DNA of 57,521 nucleotides. Origin: Gymnopus androsaceus JB14 (Eukaryota; Basidiomycota; Agaricomycetes; Agaricales; Omphalotaceae). Positions 11,734 through 21,599 of this stretch are shown here, piece after piece. How positions within the stretch are numbered: the stretch's first letter is position 1; each line of letters starts with the position of its first letter. A model generated the notes under the pieces. It saw only the letters and a list, made by a program, of their open reading frames with translations. It made no database searches and was not told the origin of the DNA. Where the stretch lies: the NCBI GenBank assembly GCA_009733575.1, contig ML769742.1, forward strand, positions 7,175-64,695, in the 5' to 3' direction. The position numbers and the translations under genes were made by a program.

Positions 11734-13359
11734 CAGTGGGTCAAAAAATTGTCCACATGTTTGACACTTTTGGAAAGATCCGGGATTTGCAAGATAGATA
11801 TTATATATATCAAAAAGTAATTAGTGGGGACTAAAGAGCCCTGGATCCTGGCTCCATGTACATATCTGGTTTGTCTTGTTTGGATTAAAATTCATTGAGA
11901 TATAAGCAATTCAATTCAATTATCCATGTGGACAATTTTTTGATATGCACATTGAAATACAGAAAAGGTAGTCTAATACTTGGTATGACCTCCATGTGCA
12001 CTCACAACCGCTTTGAGCCTTCTTGGCATGCTCCTAATTAACCTCTGACAATCTTCCTTGGTAATTTCCCCCCATTTATCTGCCACTCTGTCCCACAACT
12101 CCCAAGCTCCAGAGGGTGGCTTGTCATATTCATTAAGTTTGTTTTTGAGGGTTGTCCAGAGATGTTCAATGGGATTGAGATCAGGGGACTGTGCAGGCCA
12201 ATCCATACAGTTGATCTCATGGTCATCAAACCACTTGGCAGCAACTTTGGAGGTGTGTTTAGGGTCATTATCCTGCTGAAAGATGGCTATCTCTGGATCA
12301 AGAAGCAGATTTTCCATGCTTTCCAAGAGATTGCCATCTAAATGTCAACATACTGCTCCCCATTCATCCTCCCCTCAACCTCCACCAAATTCCCCACACC
12401 TTCCCATCCCATACATCCCCACACCATGATATTTCCTCCCCCAAACTTTACAGTTTCCTTGATGCCTCTTTCTCCTACCGATTCCCCCTTTCTTCCCCAT
12501 ACATACTGCTGCCCATCTGACCCGTATCTATTGATTTTGGTCTCATCTGACCAAACAACCCTCTTCCAATCATCTACAGTCCATTCCAAATACTTCTGAG
12601 CAAATGCCAAACGAGCTTTCCTGTGACCAGGGGTGAGCTTGGGCTTTTTCTGCTTTTTGTGAGGTTGTACATTGGCTTTGTGAAGGGTATTTCTGATGGT
12701 CTGAGTAGAGACTGGATGGGGGAGGAGTGGATTAATGTTTTTGGCCACCTGTGTCACATTCTTGGCCTTGCCAGTGGAGATTTGTTTGATGACAGCATTT
12801 TCATCAGTATTAGAGAGCTTTCTAGGGTGGCCTGCTGGATGACTCTCCTTGTCTGGGAGTGCTTCTTTTGCCAAAGAAGCAATCTTTGACTTGGATACAC
12901 CTGTCTGAGCAGAGATTTCCCTGGTAGAAGCTCCAGTGTGGAGCAGAGAGAGGACATTGTCTTTCTGAGAGGGTATGAGAGGTCTCATAATTTTGTTAGA
13001 ACCATAAATCAGTGAGATATGCTTATATATATGTCAGATAGCTTGGATGATATCATTATGATGTCTATATGACATCACCATACAGTCTGAGTCATGATGT
13101 CATTGATGAGGGCTCACAATTGTGGAGCAAAGTTATTACAATACAAACTCAAAAAATTGTCCACATGGGTCATTGAATTGAATTGCTTATATCTCAGTGA
13201 GTTTTGATTCCAAACAAGGCAAACCAGATATGTACATGGAGCCAGGATCCAGGGCTCTTTAGTCCTCACTAATCACTTTTTGATATATATAATATCTATC
13301 TCGCAAATCCTGGATCTTTACAAAAGTGTCAAACATGTGGACAATTTTTTGACCCACTG
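11734..13359 (-). mobile_element. Tc1-type transposon, 1626 bp, with long inverted repeats
   Basis: Flanked by TA on both sides (11732-11733 and 13360-13361), as expected for Tc1/mariner insertion. Terminal inverted repeats are about 210 bp (11734-11943 and 13149-13359) and start CAGTGGGTC. Each repeat is itself bounded by inverted copies of TCAAAAAATTGTCCACATG, so the element carries four copies of this likely transposase-binding site. Differences between the two repeats are mostly transitions, including CG/CA pairs. It encodes one transposase on the minus strand, which is inactivated by a frameshift. Confidence 0.9.
11973..12988 (-). pseudogene. Tc1 transposase, DD34E, single frameshift
   Basis: DNA transposase that would cut and paste the surrounding element. 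12338-12988 encodes an N-terminal helix-turn-helix (ASTREISAQTGVSKSKIASL), a second DNA-binding helical domain and the first catalytic Asp (WSDETK). 11973-12326 encodes the second Asp (QQDNDPKHTS) and the Glu (SPDLNPIEHLW), 34 residues apart, ending in GGHTKY. The two parts are in different frames. Loss of one base near 12330-12338 creates an in-frame TAG. All other landmarks are intact, so inactivation looks recent, or the base is a sequencing error. Confidence 0.85.
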
Positions 13360-13499
13360 TATATAAAGTATTGTACCTATGAATTTATCCCCTGCACGTT
13401 TGCTAAGGGCTTACTGCTATTAGGCCAGAGTGAAGTCACCATTTCAGGACTTTATTCTAACACTTCTTACTGGTATGGTACATCTGGTACCTAGTAAGT

Positions 13500-14149
13500 C
13501 AACACATAAGGCAAAGTAAATCACTGAGTTAGTGTTCTCGGAGATCTACAAGCATCATGGACTCCCTAAAAATATAAGGGATTCATACTTTACAAGTACA
13601 TTCTGGACTCACCTGCACAATCTAATTGGCATAAAGCTTAAAATGTCAAGTGCATATCACTGATGGGTCAACTGAATGGGAAAATTGTACTGTAACTCAA
13701 ATGCTACGCCAATGCATAGCTATTGACCAAAAAGATTGGGTCATCAAATTACCATCTGTCAAGTTTGCTATTAATTTGGCACACTCCAAAACTACAGGAT
13801 ACTCAACCTTTTTCTTGAATACTGGCCAAATGCCTAGGTCATTTCTCTGGAATTCCACTACAAAAAAATGAATATCCAGGAATCCGTGTTTATGCTGAGA
13901 AAATGAAACAGGCGGTAATACAAGCTCATGATAGCATTCTGAATGCACATGTCAAACAAAAGCGCGATGCAAATTGTTGCCATCAACTAGCTCCATTTGC
14001 AGAAGGAGATTTAGCATACATCTCCACCAAGAATATATTGTCTCCTAAGGGATACACAAGGAAATTAGTCCCAAAATTTGTTGGACCTTACAAAATACTG
14101 AAGGACTTCGGAAATTCAACATTCAGAATGGAATTACCTAATGGATAAT
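13500..14149 (+). pseudogene. Ty3/gypsy integrase core end and C-terminal domain
   Basis: Continuation of the integrase interrupted at 7840. A short degraded piece (IYKHHGLPKNI) at 13540-13600 precedes the TDG motif ITDGSTEWENCTVTQMLRQC, the third-helix region (INLAHSKTTGYSTFFLNTG) and, after a stop near 13870, the C-terminal barrel segment with KYISTKN-like (AYISTKNILSPKG), RKLVPKFVGPYKIL and FRMELP. Frame changes and stops make it dead. Sequence similarity ends at 14149; no LTR follows. Confidence 0.8.
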
Positions 14150-14847
14150 TCTATTTACAACCTCCTGCCTGAGCACAATCCCTCATTTTGACACAGATTG
14201 TAACAACCTGGCCTACAGATTGTTTTCATCAAGGTTATGAAGCAGCGGAGGTTCGGAGTGATGTGACTGAGGACTGGTGAATTTTTGCATTAATATGTTT
14301 TGCATTAGTGCAAGGCACTACTGTGCGAATGGGTGAGCAAAGTATTAGACAGTGCTTTGCAGGCTGGCAGGCTACATAGTCCTGTGGCTGTGTATATTGG
14401 TGCTTCACACCTCAGCTATTCTCACACTACTGTGGCTACGCACACATCTCCCAGGGCCTCAACCATTTGCTCACCCAATTATATTCTCATTCTCAATTGT
14501 ATGATGAAGGTTATGTTTGATCACCGCTCTTTACAATGCTCCACTGTTCTCGCCAGCATCCTTGGCACCTCCTTAGAACTCAATCATCTATCTTGCCATT
14601 GAGAAAGCTTGAATCCAGTTTGTACCTTGCCTCTTTACTATATCATCTTTCGGATGTCAGTTTTGCTGCCATTGCCTAGTCCTTCTTTTCCAGTTGTCTG
14701 TTTCAGCACTTCAGGCTGCCCCAATTTATATCTTCTTAGATAGTCCAAAGTGTAACAATCCAGTATCTAATATGATCAAAATCCACAGGAAATCCAGGGG
14801 CCTTGCCTGGAATCCATAGGGCTAGGACCTCTGGCAGCCTTTGGATA
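14150..14847. other. Unassigned DNA after the gypsy remnant
   Basis: Short open frames only, including an 89-codon plus-strand frame with no domain character. A CACTACTGTG-rich stretch occurs near 14320-14440. I see no gene or element ends. Confidence 0.4.
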
Positions 14848-14958
14848 TGGATTCCATGCACTAGTAAATATAGTAGTGTATGGATTCCATGCACCAGTAA
14901 ATATAGTAGTGTATGGATTCCATGCACCAGTAAATATAGTAGTGTATGGATTCCATGT
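14848..14958. repeat. 33-bp tandem repeat, 3.3 copies
   Basis: The unit begins TGGATTCCATGCAC and recurs at 14848, 14881, 14914 and 14947, with one C/T difference. It is followed at 14970-15060 by a GC-rich stretch packed with BamHI-like and KpnI-like palindromes (GGATCC, GGTACC), reminiscent of the termini of basidiomycete MITEs. I could not define the ends of an element. Confidence 0.8.
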
Positions 14959-15240
14959 TGAGGTTGACCTGCGACCGGGGCTGGATCCGTGGGAACCCGG
15001 TACCGGGATCCGCGGATATAATACCTGCAGGTACCGGGTCCGGATCCGGACTCGTGTCCATCATTATCATAAATTGCTCTCTACAGAGTTAGAAGACACT
15101 GTTTGGACACTGTACATTCGATTTGAGCTTTTTTTCAGCATCCATAAGCCATAACAAATCCCGTTTTTCCTTCTGAAACACTAATACAGTGATACTCCTC
15201 ATATGTCCTGCTTTGACAGGCCAAAGCAAGCAAGTAAGTA

Positions 15241-15655
15241 TATCAGCAAAAACTGTTTTGGTCCCAGGAGGATCTAAGGTCACGTAGTCCTCTTAGGCAA
15301 CCTGAGGCATCCTAGTTGGCCCAGGAAAAAGGGTAAAACTTTGGACACCTCAGGTATCCTAGTCATCCTAGGTGTCCTGGGAGATCCTGGGATGTCCTGG
15401 GACATCCTGGGGCATCCTGAGGCATCCTGGGATGGAACTTTTATCCTAGGATGCCTCAGGATGCCCCAGGATGCCCCAGGACATCCCAGGATCTCCCAGG
15501 ACATCCCAGGATCTCCCAGGACACCTAGGATGACTAGGATACCTGAGGTGTCCAAAGTTTTACCCTTTTTCCTGGGCCAACTAGGATGCCTCAGGTTGCC
15601 TAAGAGGACTAGGTGACCTTAGATCCTCCTGGGCCCAAAACAGTTTTTTCTGATG
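15241..15655. mobile_element. Foldback element, 415 bp, CATCAGCAAAA-type ends
   Basis: Almost the whole element is one interrupted palindrome. The left arm begins TATCAGCAAAAACTGTTTTG and the right arm ends with the complement (CAAAACAGTTTTTTCTGATG). The arms consist of ATCCTGGG/CCTAGG-type units at roughly 10-base spacing, mirrored about a centre near 15434 (GGAACTTTTATCC). Both strands carry near-identical 91-codon open frames, a direct consequence of the palindrome and not evidence of a protein. Confidence 0.85.
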
Positions 15656-15974
15656 TACATGGGAGCCAGGAGGTGTAGGAAGGCTGTAATTTATACAACA
15701 GATGCTATTTACTTACAGGTAGTGCAAGATATATATAAATTTTGAAGTTTCCAGACTGCCAAAAGTGGTCAAAATAGGTCAATCTTTAGGGTGTCAAAAT
15801 TTTTTTTTTTGGGCTGGGGGGCTGGACTAACTAACCTAGGCCTGGTCGGGTGCTAAATTCTTTGAACCCCCTTGATAATGGATATGGGAATAAGGAGGTG
15901 GGATATATGCAAGCACTAAATATCCACATATGCAGGAGAAACCTCATGCAAAGCAAAATCTATGAATCAAGAGT
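15656..15974. other. Unassigned spacer
   Basis: Contains a T12 tract followed by G-rich DNA near 15799-15822. No gene or element ends recognised. The last ten bases (15965-15974) are the left copy of the target duplication of the next element. Confidence 0.4.
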
Positions 15975-16289
15975 AAGGATGGACAGGGGTTGACCCCTGG
16001 GTTGAAAAGGCCCTAACTTCACCCCTACCCTCCATACCCTACCCTTCAAACCTGCAGTTCCTACTAAGGGTTTTGAACAGAATGACATGCCACTCATGAG
16101 ACTTTCAATAAAATAGAAGTAATAACACTCAAAAATATCCTTTAACATGAAATGAGGATTATAGGACACCATGGGATGTCTACATCATCAATATAAAAAT
16201 GGAGATTTTTGAGAGCTTCAACCCCTACCCTTACCCTCCATATCCTTGTGCCAAAAACCTGGGGTCAACCCCTACCCCTGTCCATCCTT
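15975..16289. mobile_element. MITE of 315 bp with 10-bp target-site duplication
   Basis: The terminal inverted repeat begins AAGGATGGACAGGGG on the left, with the complement at the right end. Identical direct repeats AATCAAGAGT lie immediately outside (15965-15974 and 16290-16299). A 9-10 base duplication is typical of Mutator-like (MULE) transposition. Subterminal zones contain repeated CCCTACCCTCCAT-like units and TTGACCCC inverted pairs. Non-coding and non-autonomous. Confidence 0.8.
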
Positions 16290-16560
16290 AATCAAGAGTA
16301 GCCTGCTTCATGAAAGAGCATTCTCAAGAGTGCAGCAATTGGAAATGGATCCCCGACTCTGACCAAAGGGAAGGGGAGGGTCCTGTTACCCTTGATCGGC
16401 CAAAATCCCACTGAAACGTGAGTTTTAGGCAAGTCTTTCCCACCTACCACGTTTTGCCCATGGTTCGGCCCTATCTTGAACCTCTGGTTTGGATTCCGTT
16501 TTTTCTCTTCGTCTACCCCCATTGATTTGCCTCTGGCTTTTGACCTTTATAAACTAGATA

Positions 16561-18117
16561 ATGTTCATTACAGTTAATGATATATATATTGCGCAACTCT
16601 CTCGCGTGCCTACATGGGCATTACCTCAATCCAAACATTTGCGGTTGCAGCAACTAAGTGTTGTTCAAGTATCTGATTTACAATGCCAAGTCTCTCGAGC
16701 ACTTAGCAAATCACGACTGGTTGAGACCATACTTGATATATTTCGTGATTTTCAGATACCTGTTGCCCTCACTTCACATACTTATCAGTTTATTTGCAGC
16801 TACTATCATTCTAAGCCCGGACCTGTCCTTTACAATGAAATTATCAAGTGTTTACCTTCTGACGTTTCTATTGAATGTGAAACTTTTTCATATGCTGACT
16901 CTGAATTTATTGCTACATTGAAGCAAGCTTTCACTCTATGTCCTTCTGGCGATTTACAATTAACATTAACCGCGTTATCTGCCCAAACTACTTCTAGTCA
17001 TGGGACCATTCTGTATTGTGCCAAGTCACCCTGGAGCAAAGGCTCCATTGAATCTGTCAATTTGCCCACTTTTCTGAGTAAAGTGTTTCAGCATCATTTC
17101 ACCTCACTGTATAAACTGACTTCAGAGGTGCTGGTTGAGATTTATTTCAGCGAGAATTATCAGAGCTTGGATAACCGACCCTTTTTCAATGAGTGATCTG
17201 AATCAAACAGCATATTGGCACACTGATAACACTCTTGTTGCTGGATTGTTGTTGCTCAATCCCTTAATGGTTTTTGAGGTCTTTGGATCATCCCTCGTAT
17301 TCAATGAGACTCAGATCTTCCGTGCGGCCATGATTAAAGCATCTGCTCTTATGATTGGGTCCTCTGCAATGGCTGCGATCGGGGTCTCCCAGAGCTCCAA
17401 TGCCTCTCATCTGGATATCCTGGTCGGTCTCGACCAGGTATCTTCATTGCATTCCGTGCTAATAAACTTTGGGTAATGCTGGCTTGTCCGATCTTATGCT
17501 TACTTTCGTTGACTCAATATATCAGGTTTGACTCAGCCAATGAATGTGTACACAAGTATTGCGAGGACACTGTTCAGACAGTCAGATCTTACCACAAACA
17601 TGGTCGTAAAAGCGTTAACATTGTCGAGACACAACCCCCCACTGTTTGGAAACACATTCTCACATCACCATCTACAGCTCATACCACTTTCTTGTCTGCA
17701 ACCCATGCTTTCGTCCTTTACCCTGATCAAACGTTTGTGCATATCGCACTTTTATGCAACACTGATTTCCCTTCACCTCAGTGCAATTCTACTGTGTGGA
17801 CTTGTCTTGCCGAGCTGGGTTGGGTTGTTTGCAGAAATAACGCTTGTCGCAATTACATAAATCAGGCTTCTTGTCCAGCACTTTGTCATTCTCTTTGGGG
17901 TGGTGAAGGAATCTGGCATGGGAGTTGGTCCTCTGTCCTGGATAGTGGAAATGATTACTACTACCAAGTAGCAGCCTCTGGTTTCAAGCATGATGATATT
18001 TGGTATGTTTGGCAGTTTGCGACGCACTGCTCTGATTGGAACTGCAAGTTTGCGTGGATGACTAACAGACTTTCTGTTGATGGTAATTTGAGTGCTTGTT
18101 TTTGGGACCGTACTTGA
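16561..18117 (+). CDS. Unrecognised gene, apparently spliced, possibly decayed
   Basis: Long plus-strand coding-like frames in succession. 16561-about 17075 gives about 170 residues. A possible 73-base intron (GTAAAG...TTTCAG) leads into 17151-17472, and a clear 53-base intron (GTAATG...TATCAG, 17473-17525) leads into 17526-18117. The protein is about 480 residues, rich in Ser, Thr and hydrophobics, with a Cys/Trp-rich C-terminal third (CRNNACRNY, then ALCHSLWGGEGIWHGSWS). No domain, signal or catalytic motif is recognisable. A further coding-like frame continues after the stop (18120-18280) but cannot be joined without a stop, so the 3' end may be broken. Codon content is more AT-rich than the host genes. 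Identity unknown; I do not assign a function. Confidence 0.45.
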
Positions 18118-18499
18118 CATATGTATTAACATCCAGACTGCTAATTACTATTGCAATGGTTTGACATTGGATGGTTCGAACAATGGAAATCTAAATGTAG
18201 TTACGAATATGTTCAATACTTTTCTTGTATCTTGCGTGAGCCTCTCAGGCTGTCGGGGATTGCCGCTTGCGGCGCTAAGGATATGACAGTGAGACCTCAT
18301 AGCGGTCATATAATCTGCCAGACGCTTATGGAAGCTCCAGAACAGATTGGTGAAAATAGGAAATCAAAGATAAAGCAGATCAAATCTTTAAGTTAGAGGG
18401 AAAAGATTTGAATGGCCCAATTAAGTCACAAATTCAAAAGTTACATATGCGGAATATCCAAATTGAGACACAAATGCAAATGCAAAGATTGTACGGACT

Positions 18500-18755
18500 A
18501 TGCAGAAATTGCATGGATTATGCATAAGCGAACATCGCGTATGCGTATTCAAACATTGCGTATGCATATTCAGATGTTGCATGTGCGTATTCAAATGTTG
18601 CATATGCGAATGTCATGTATACATATTCAAACATTGCGTATGCAACTGTGTATGTGTATGTGAATGTCACGTATGCGTATGCGAATGGTATGCGTATGTG
18701 TATGTGAATGGTATGCGTATGTAAATGGTATGCGTATGCGTATGCGGAAGTCACG
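18500..18755. repeat. Degenerate minisatellite of GCGTATG/CATATTC units
   Basis: Irregular repetition of TGCGTATG, CGTATTCAAAC and ATGTGTATGTGAATG words over 250 bases, alternating CG/TG and CA variants. Open frames on both strands across it (CVCECH-type on plus, AYAMFEYA-type on minus) are repeat artefacts. Confidence 0.8.
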
Positions 18756-19335
18756 CGGCATTTAAATTTTGAAACTCAGCTTTATTTTGAGAGGAAAACG
18801 ACATCTGACTTCTGTTGAACAAAAAGCAGCATAATGAAAAGCTGTGAAAAGCTTAATGAAAACGCGAGGATCCGTGAAATCATGTCCTGTGTGGGACAGA
18901 GCTGGATCCGAGTTTGCGTTCGCGCAGCGACCGACGTGGCAGTGAGCGGAAGGAAAGGTCACATCACTCCTGTGACCGTCGGACATAGAATACCGTGTGC
19001 CGCCCATCTCGTGCCTCAACGGACCGCGAACTAAGCGTATCAAGAAAAGTGACCTGTGACCTAGCATAAGCGCCAGATCTGCCTATCAAAGTAAGCCGGG
19101 TCATATGTCTGCCACTGGCATATTCAATGCCAAATCTAGTCTTATATGGTTTGACAAGTAGTTCAATGCTGGCCGTCTCACAGGATCGATTACCAAGGAA
19201 GGAAGTTTATTACTCGGCATGTTCCTGATAGCGAAAAGTCCTGGCCATGGAGCAAGAAATGGCGTGAAATGGTGCGGTTTGTATGGAGCTGCCCGAAAGC
19301 GCGGCCACATATTTAAATTCAGATTGGCCACACAG
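18756..19335. other. Unassigned spacer
   Basis: Moderately GC-rich stretch with several short open frames, up to 101 codons on the minus strand. No frame has domain character and no element termini were found before the 19336 element. Confidence 0.35.
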
Positions 19336-19587
19336 CATCAGCAAAACATGTATGAGGTGGCCAGCTCTTGCCAGTACTGGAAAGTGTCTCCAGAGCTCAC
19401 TCCAGGACCCAGATGGTCCGGCTGGCGCTGGCCACAGCTCCCAGAGGACTCAATATTGCTTTATTTGGAAATTAAAATAATATGTCATACGAGTTTATAT
19501 TTTTGACAGCGCTGGGGGCTCTGGGAGCTCTGGGAAATTTACGTATTGCTGTCAAAATTAAAATACAAAATACAGGGTTTGCTGATG
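19336..19587. mobile_element. Short CATCAGCAAAA-end element, 252 bp
   Basis: The left end is CATCAGCAAAACATG; the right end reads GGTTTGCTGATG. The flank bases are CAG on both sides. Subterminal words repeat a GGAGCTCTGGGAGCTCTGGG-like period on the right and CCAGCTCTTGCCAG/GGCCAG on the left. Non-coding. It sits 250 bases upstream of the gene at 19841 and may contribute to its promoter region. Confidence 0.6.
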
Positions 19588-19840
19588 CAGCCCCATTCTT
19601 TCCCTCCTTCTTCCCTCCCATTTTCATGTATGAGCATGCAGCCAATCCTAAGTCAGAGGTCTCCATTCCTCTGCCACTCCATTGCTAAACAAATTACTTA
19701 GTCTCTTCAATCAGACTTCTGGGTCCAATATAAATGGTGGTGTCTTCATTTCGTACAGTAGCCAGCCTCAAATTTCAACGTCTCCCCCGGCTGTTACATC
19801 ATCTCAGGCTTTACCGATACCTGCCACAGCGTCAATCTCG

Positions 19841-21472
19841 ATGCAGCAATTGAATTCAATTGAGGTATACTCGCGGTTACTACTTCCTCAAGGGAGAGGA
19901 TATCCACTGTGGAAACCAAGATCAGACAGCTCAAACCTTCCAAAAGAATACAAAAGAGATGGAGTCCACATTGGTGATGTTGGCTTTCTGAACATTTTTG
20001 GGGGGTTTGAATTTCTATTCAATGTCTGTCACCCAGCAAACCATCCATTAAATGCCAGAGGTGTTCCTTCAGATTTTGAGGCTCTGGAACTGGACCAAAA
20101 TGAGATTTCAGACAGTCTGGATGCATTCGCTCCAGGGTCCCGGGTGGCTAGTGAGTCCTGTCATTTCCGCCAGGTCAGACTCCCTTCTCCTGATGGACAA
20201 CCTCCAATTCCGTAAGTTTCAACTTGTGTATGACTACATTATCATTTATAAATAAATCTATAGTGGAGTACCAGAGGAAGTTGGTGCTGGACTATCTATT
20301 AGCTCATCAGCTGCCCAAGGCGCTTTGCTTGTATTACCTGAAGGAGCAAAAAGAAGTGATCACCGCCAGTATGACAAATTCGAGGTGTATGCTGCAAAGT
20401 ATGCCCATTCCTGGTACAACTACATCAATGGGTCCTTGGCTTGCGGAGTACCGAATGGAGCAATTTATCTTATAAACGGCTTTGATAAAGCTCGTGCCTG
20501 GGGGGTAGCATCTTTTAAAGATGCCCAAGGAAGTGTCTGCTTTGAATTTGTACCCAAAATAGCCACCAGCAGGAAAGGATTGCCAAAATACTGGTTCCGC
20601 AGATATGACTTTGCTGATTGTGATGCTGGTCAGGATCAAAACCTATCTGGATCTGTGTTTTTGCGTGGTTTTAGAATTGCTATAAAGCAAACACGCAATC
20701 CATTTAATCCACTGGCTGCCGCAGTAGAAAAAATCCAAGAAATAGACGCCAACAAAATATCAAATCAAAAGGCAGCAAATGCTATATCTAATCACCAGTC
20801 TGCTGGATTGCAACAAGCATATCCAGTTGCTGGGAGGCCATTGAATTCTACTGTTCATGGGAACAGTGCTTCGCCCAATAATGGTGACCTTGGGGTATCC
20901 TTTAATCCCTTTGCAAGGTATCAGGTATGCTTATAATGACTTCTAAGTATTTAGACAATTTGTGCTTACTATGGGTGTATAGCCATACCATCCTTCTGAT
21001 GTAATCAATAGATGGATTTTGGACAAAGTGGGTTTGCTGCAGCTGTATTTCTCTGCTCAAGCTTTATTATGATCAATAATAGCATAAAGAAGTAGATGTG
21101 GCAATCACACATGATAGTGCCTGGGATTCTGCTGTCCAAAAGGTGAGTCACTTGAATGGTTAATGAGAATGCTATTCTGATTTGTGAATCATTTATACCA
21201 GCATAAAGAGAAGATGCCAGTAGATGAAGACATAATTTATCATATTGGAAAGCATATTAAATTTGGAAAATCTGATTGTAAGTACAGTATCTTTAAGTAC
21301 TCAAATTTTAATTGAATATTCTTTGAATATTCTGGGAAAACATAAACTGAGAGATTTACGATTAGGTGTACACTATGCCTCCATTGATTTGCCTAAAGAA
21401 ACAATGGATAGGAGTTCAATTTCTTCAGTCTATTCGCTGCCTCTGATGTCCCCGTCACACACTGGTACGTGA
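19841..21472 (+). CDS. Conserved agaricomycete protein of unknown function, 6 exons
   Basis: Six exons (19841-20211, 20264-20924, 20983-21027, 21083-21142, 21202-21277, 21366-21472) give 439 residues with all GT-AG introns. Landmarks shared with a large agaricomycete family that I recognise by pattern only: GRGYPLWKP near the N-terminus, IGDVGFLN, FNVCHPANHPLNARGVP, GALLVLPEGA, AYNYINGS-like (WYNYINGSL), DKARAWGVASF, VFLRGFRI, and a C-terminal HPSDVINRWIL...AITHDSAWDS tail. No signal peptide or membrane segment. The ATG at 19841 follows a long open stretch (from 19682) with no better ATG. Function of the family is not known to me. Confidence 0.7.
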
Positions 21473-21599
21473 CATTAATGAACTACTATTAATCCTCTAA
21501 TGAATATGTTAATATATGATTAATGATGTAGCAACCCCCAACCTCGGGTCATCCGCCACTGCATCACAGAAAAATCTAGAAAAACCACTCACTTATACA

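Larger units (their letters stand above)
7841..13490. mobile_element. 5.6 kb nested insertion block inside the gypsy integrase
   Basis: This block interrupts a single ancestral integrase frame between its first catalytic Asp region and the region encoding the helix before the TDG motif. It contains palindromic DNA at 7960-8030 (a GTCCGAATTCGGAC palindrome and a GTCCATCATG/CATGATGGAC inverted pair), a 146-bp tandem duplication (8379-8670), a CATCAGCAAAA element (9013-10445), a 490-bp MITE (11183-11672) and a Tc1 element (11734-13359). The intervening stretches 8680-9012 and 10450-11180 show nothing I can assign. It looks like successive insertions rather than one element. Confidence 0.6.

Noticed and set aside
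15280..15616. Identical 91-codon open frames on both strands
   Set aside because: A direct consequence of the palindromic foldback element, with no coding evidence.
16561..18117. Integrated viral capsid-like gene
   Set aside because: Considered because of the isolated coding block in repeats, but I see no motif that supports it; left as unrecognised.
18412..18754. Open frames with CVCECH or AYAMFEYA periodicity
   Set aside because: Products of the degenerate GCGTATG minisatellite.
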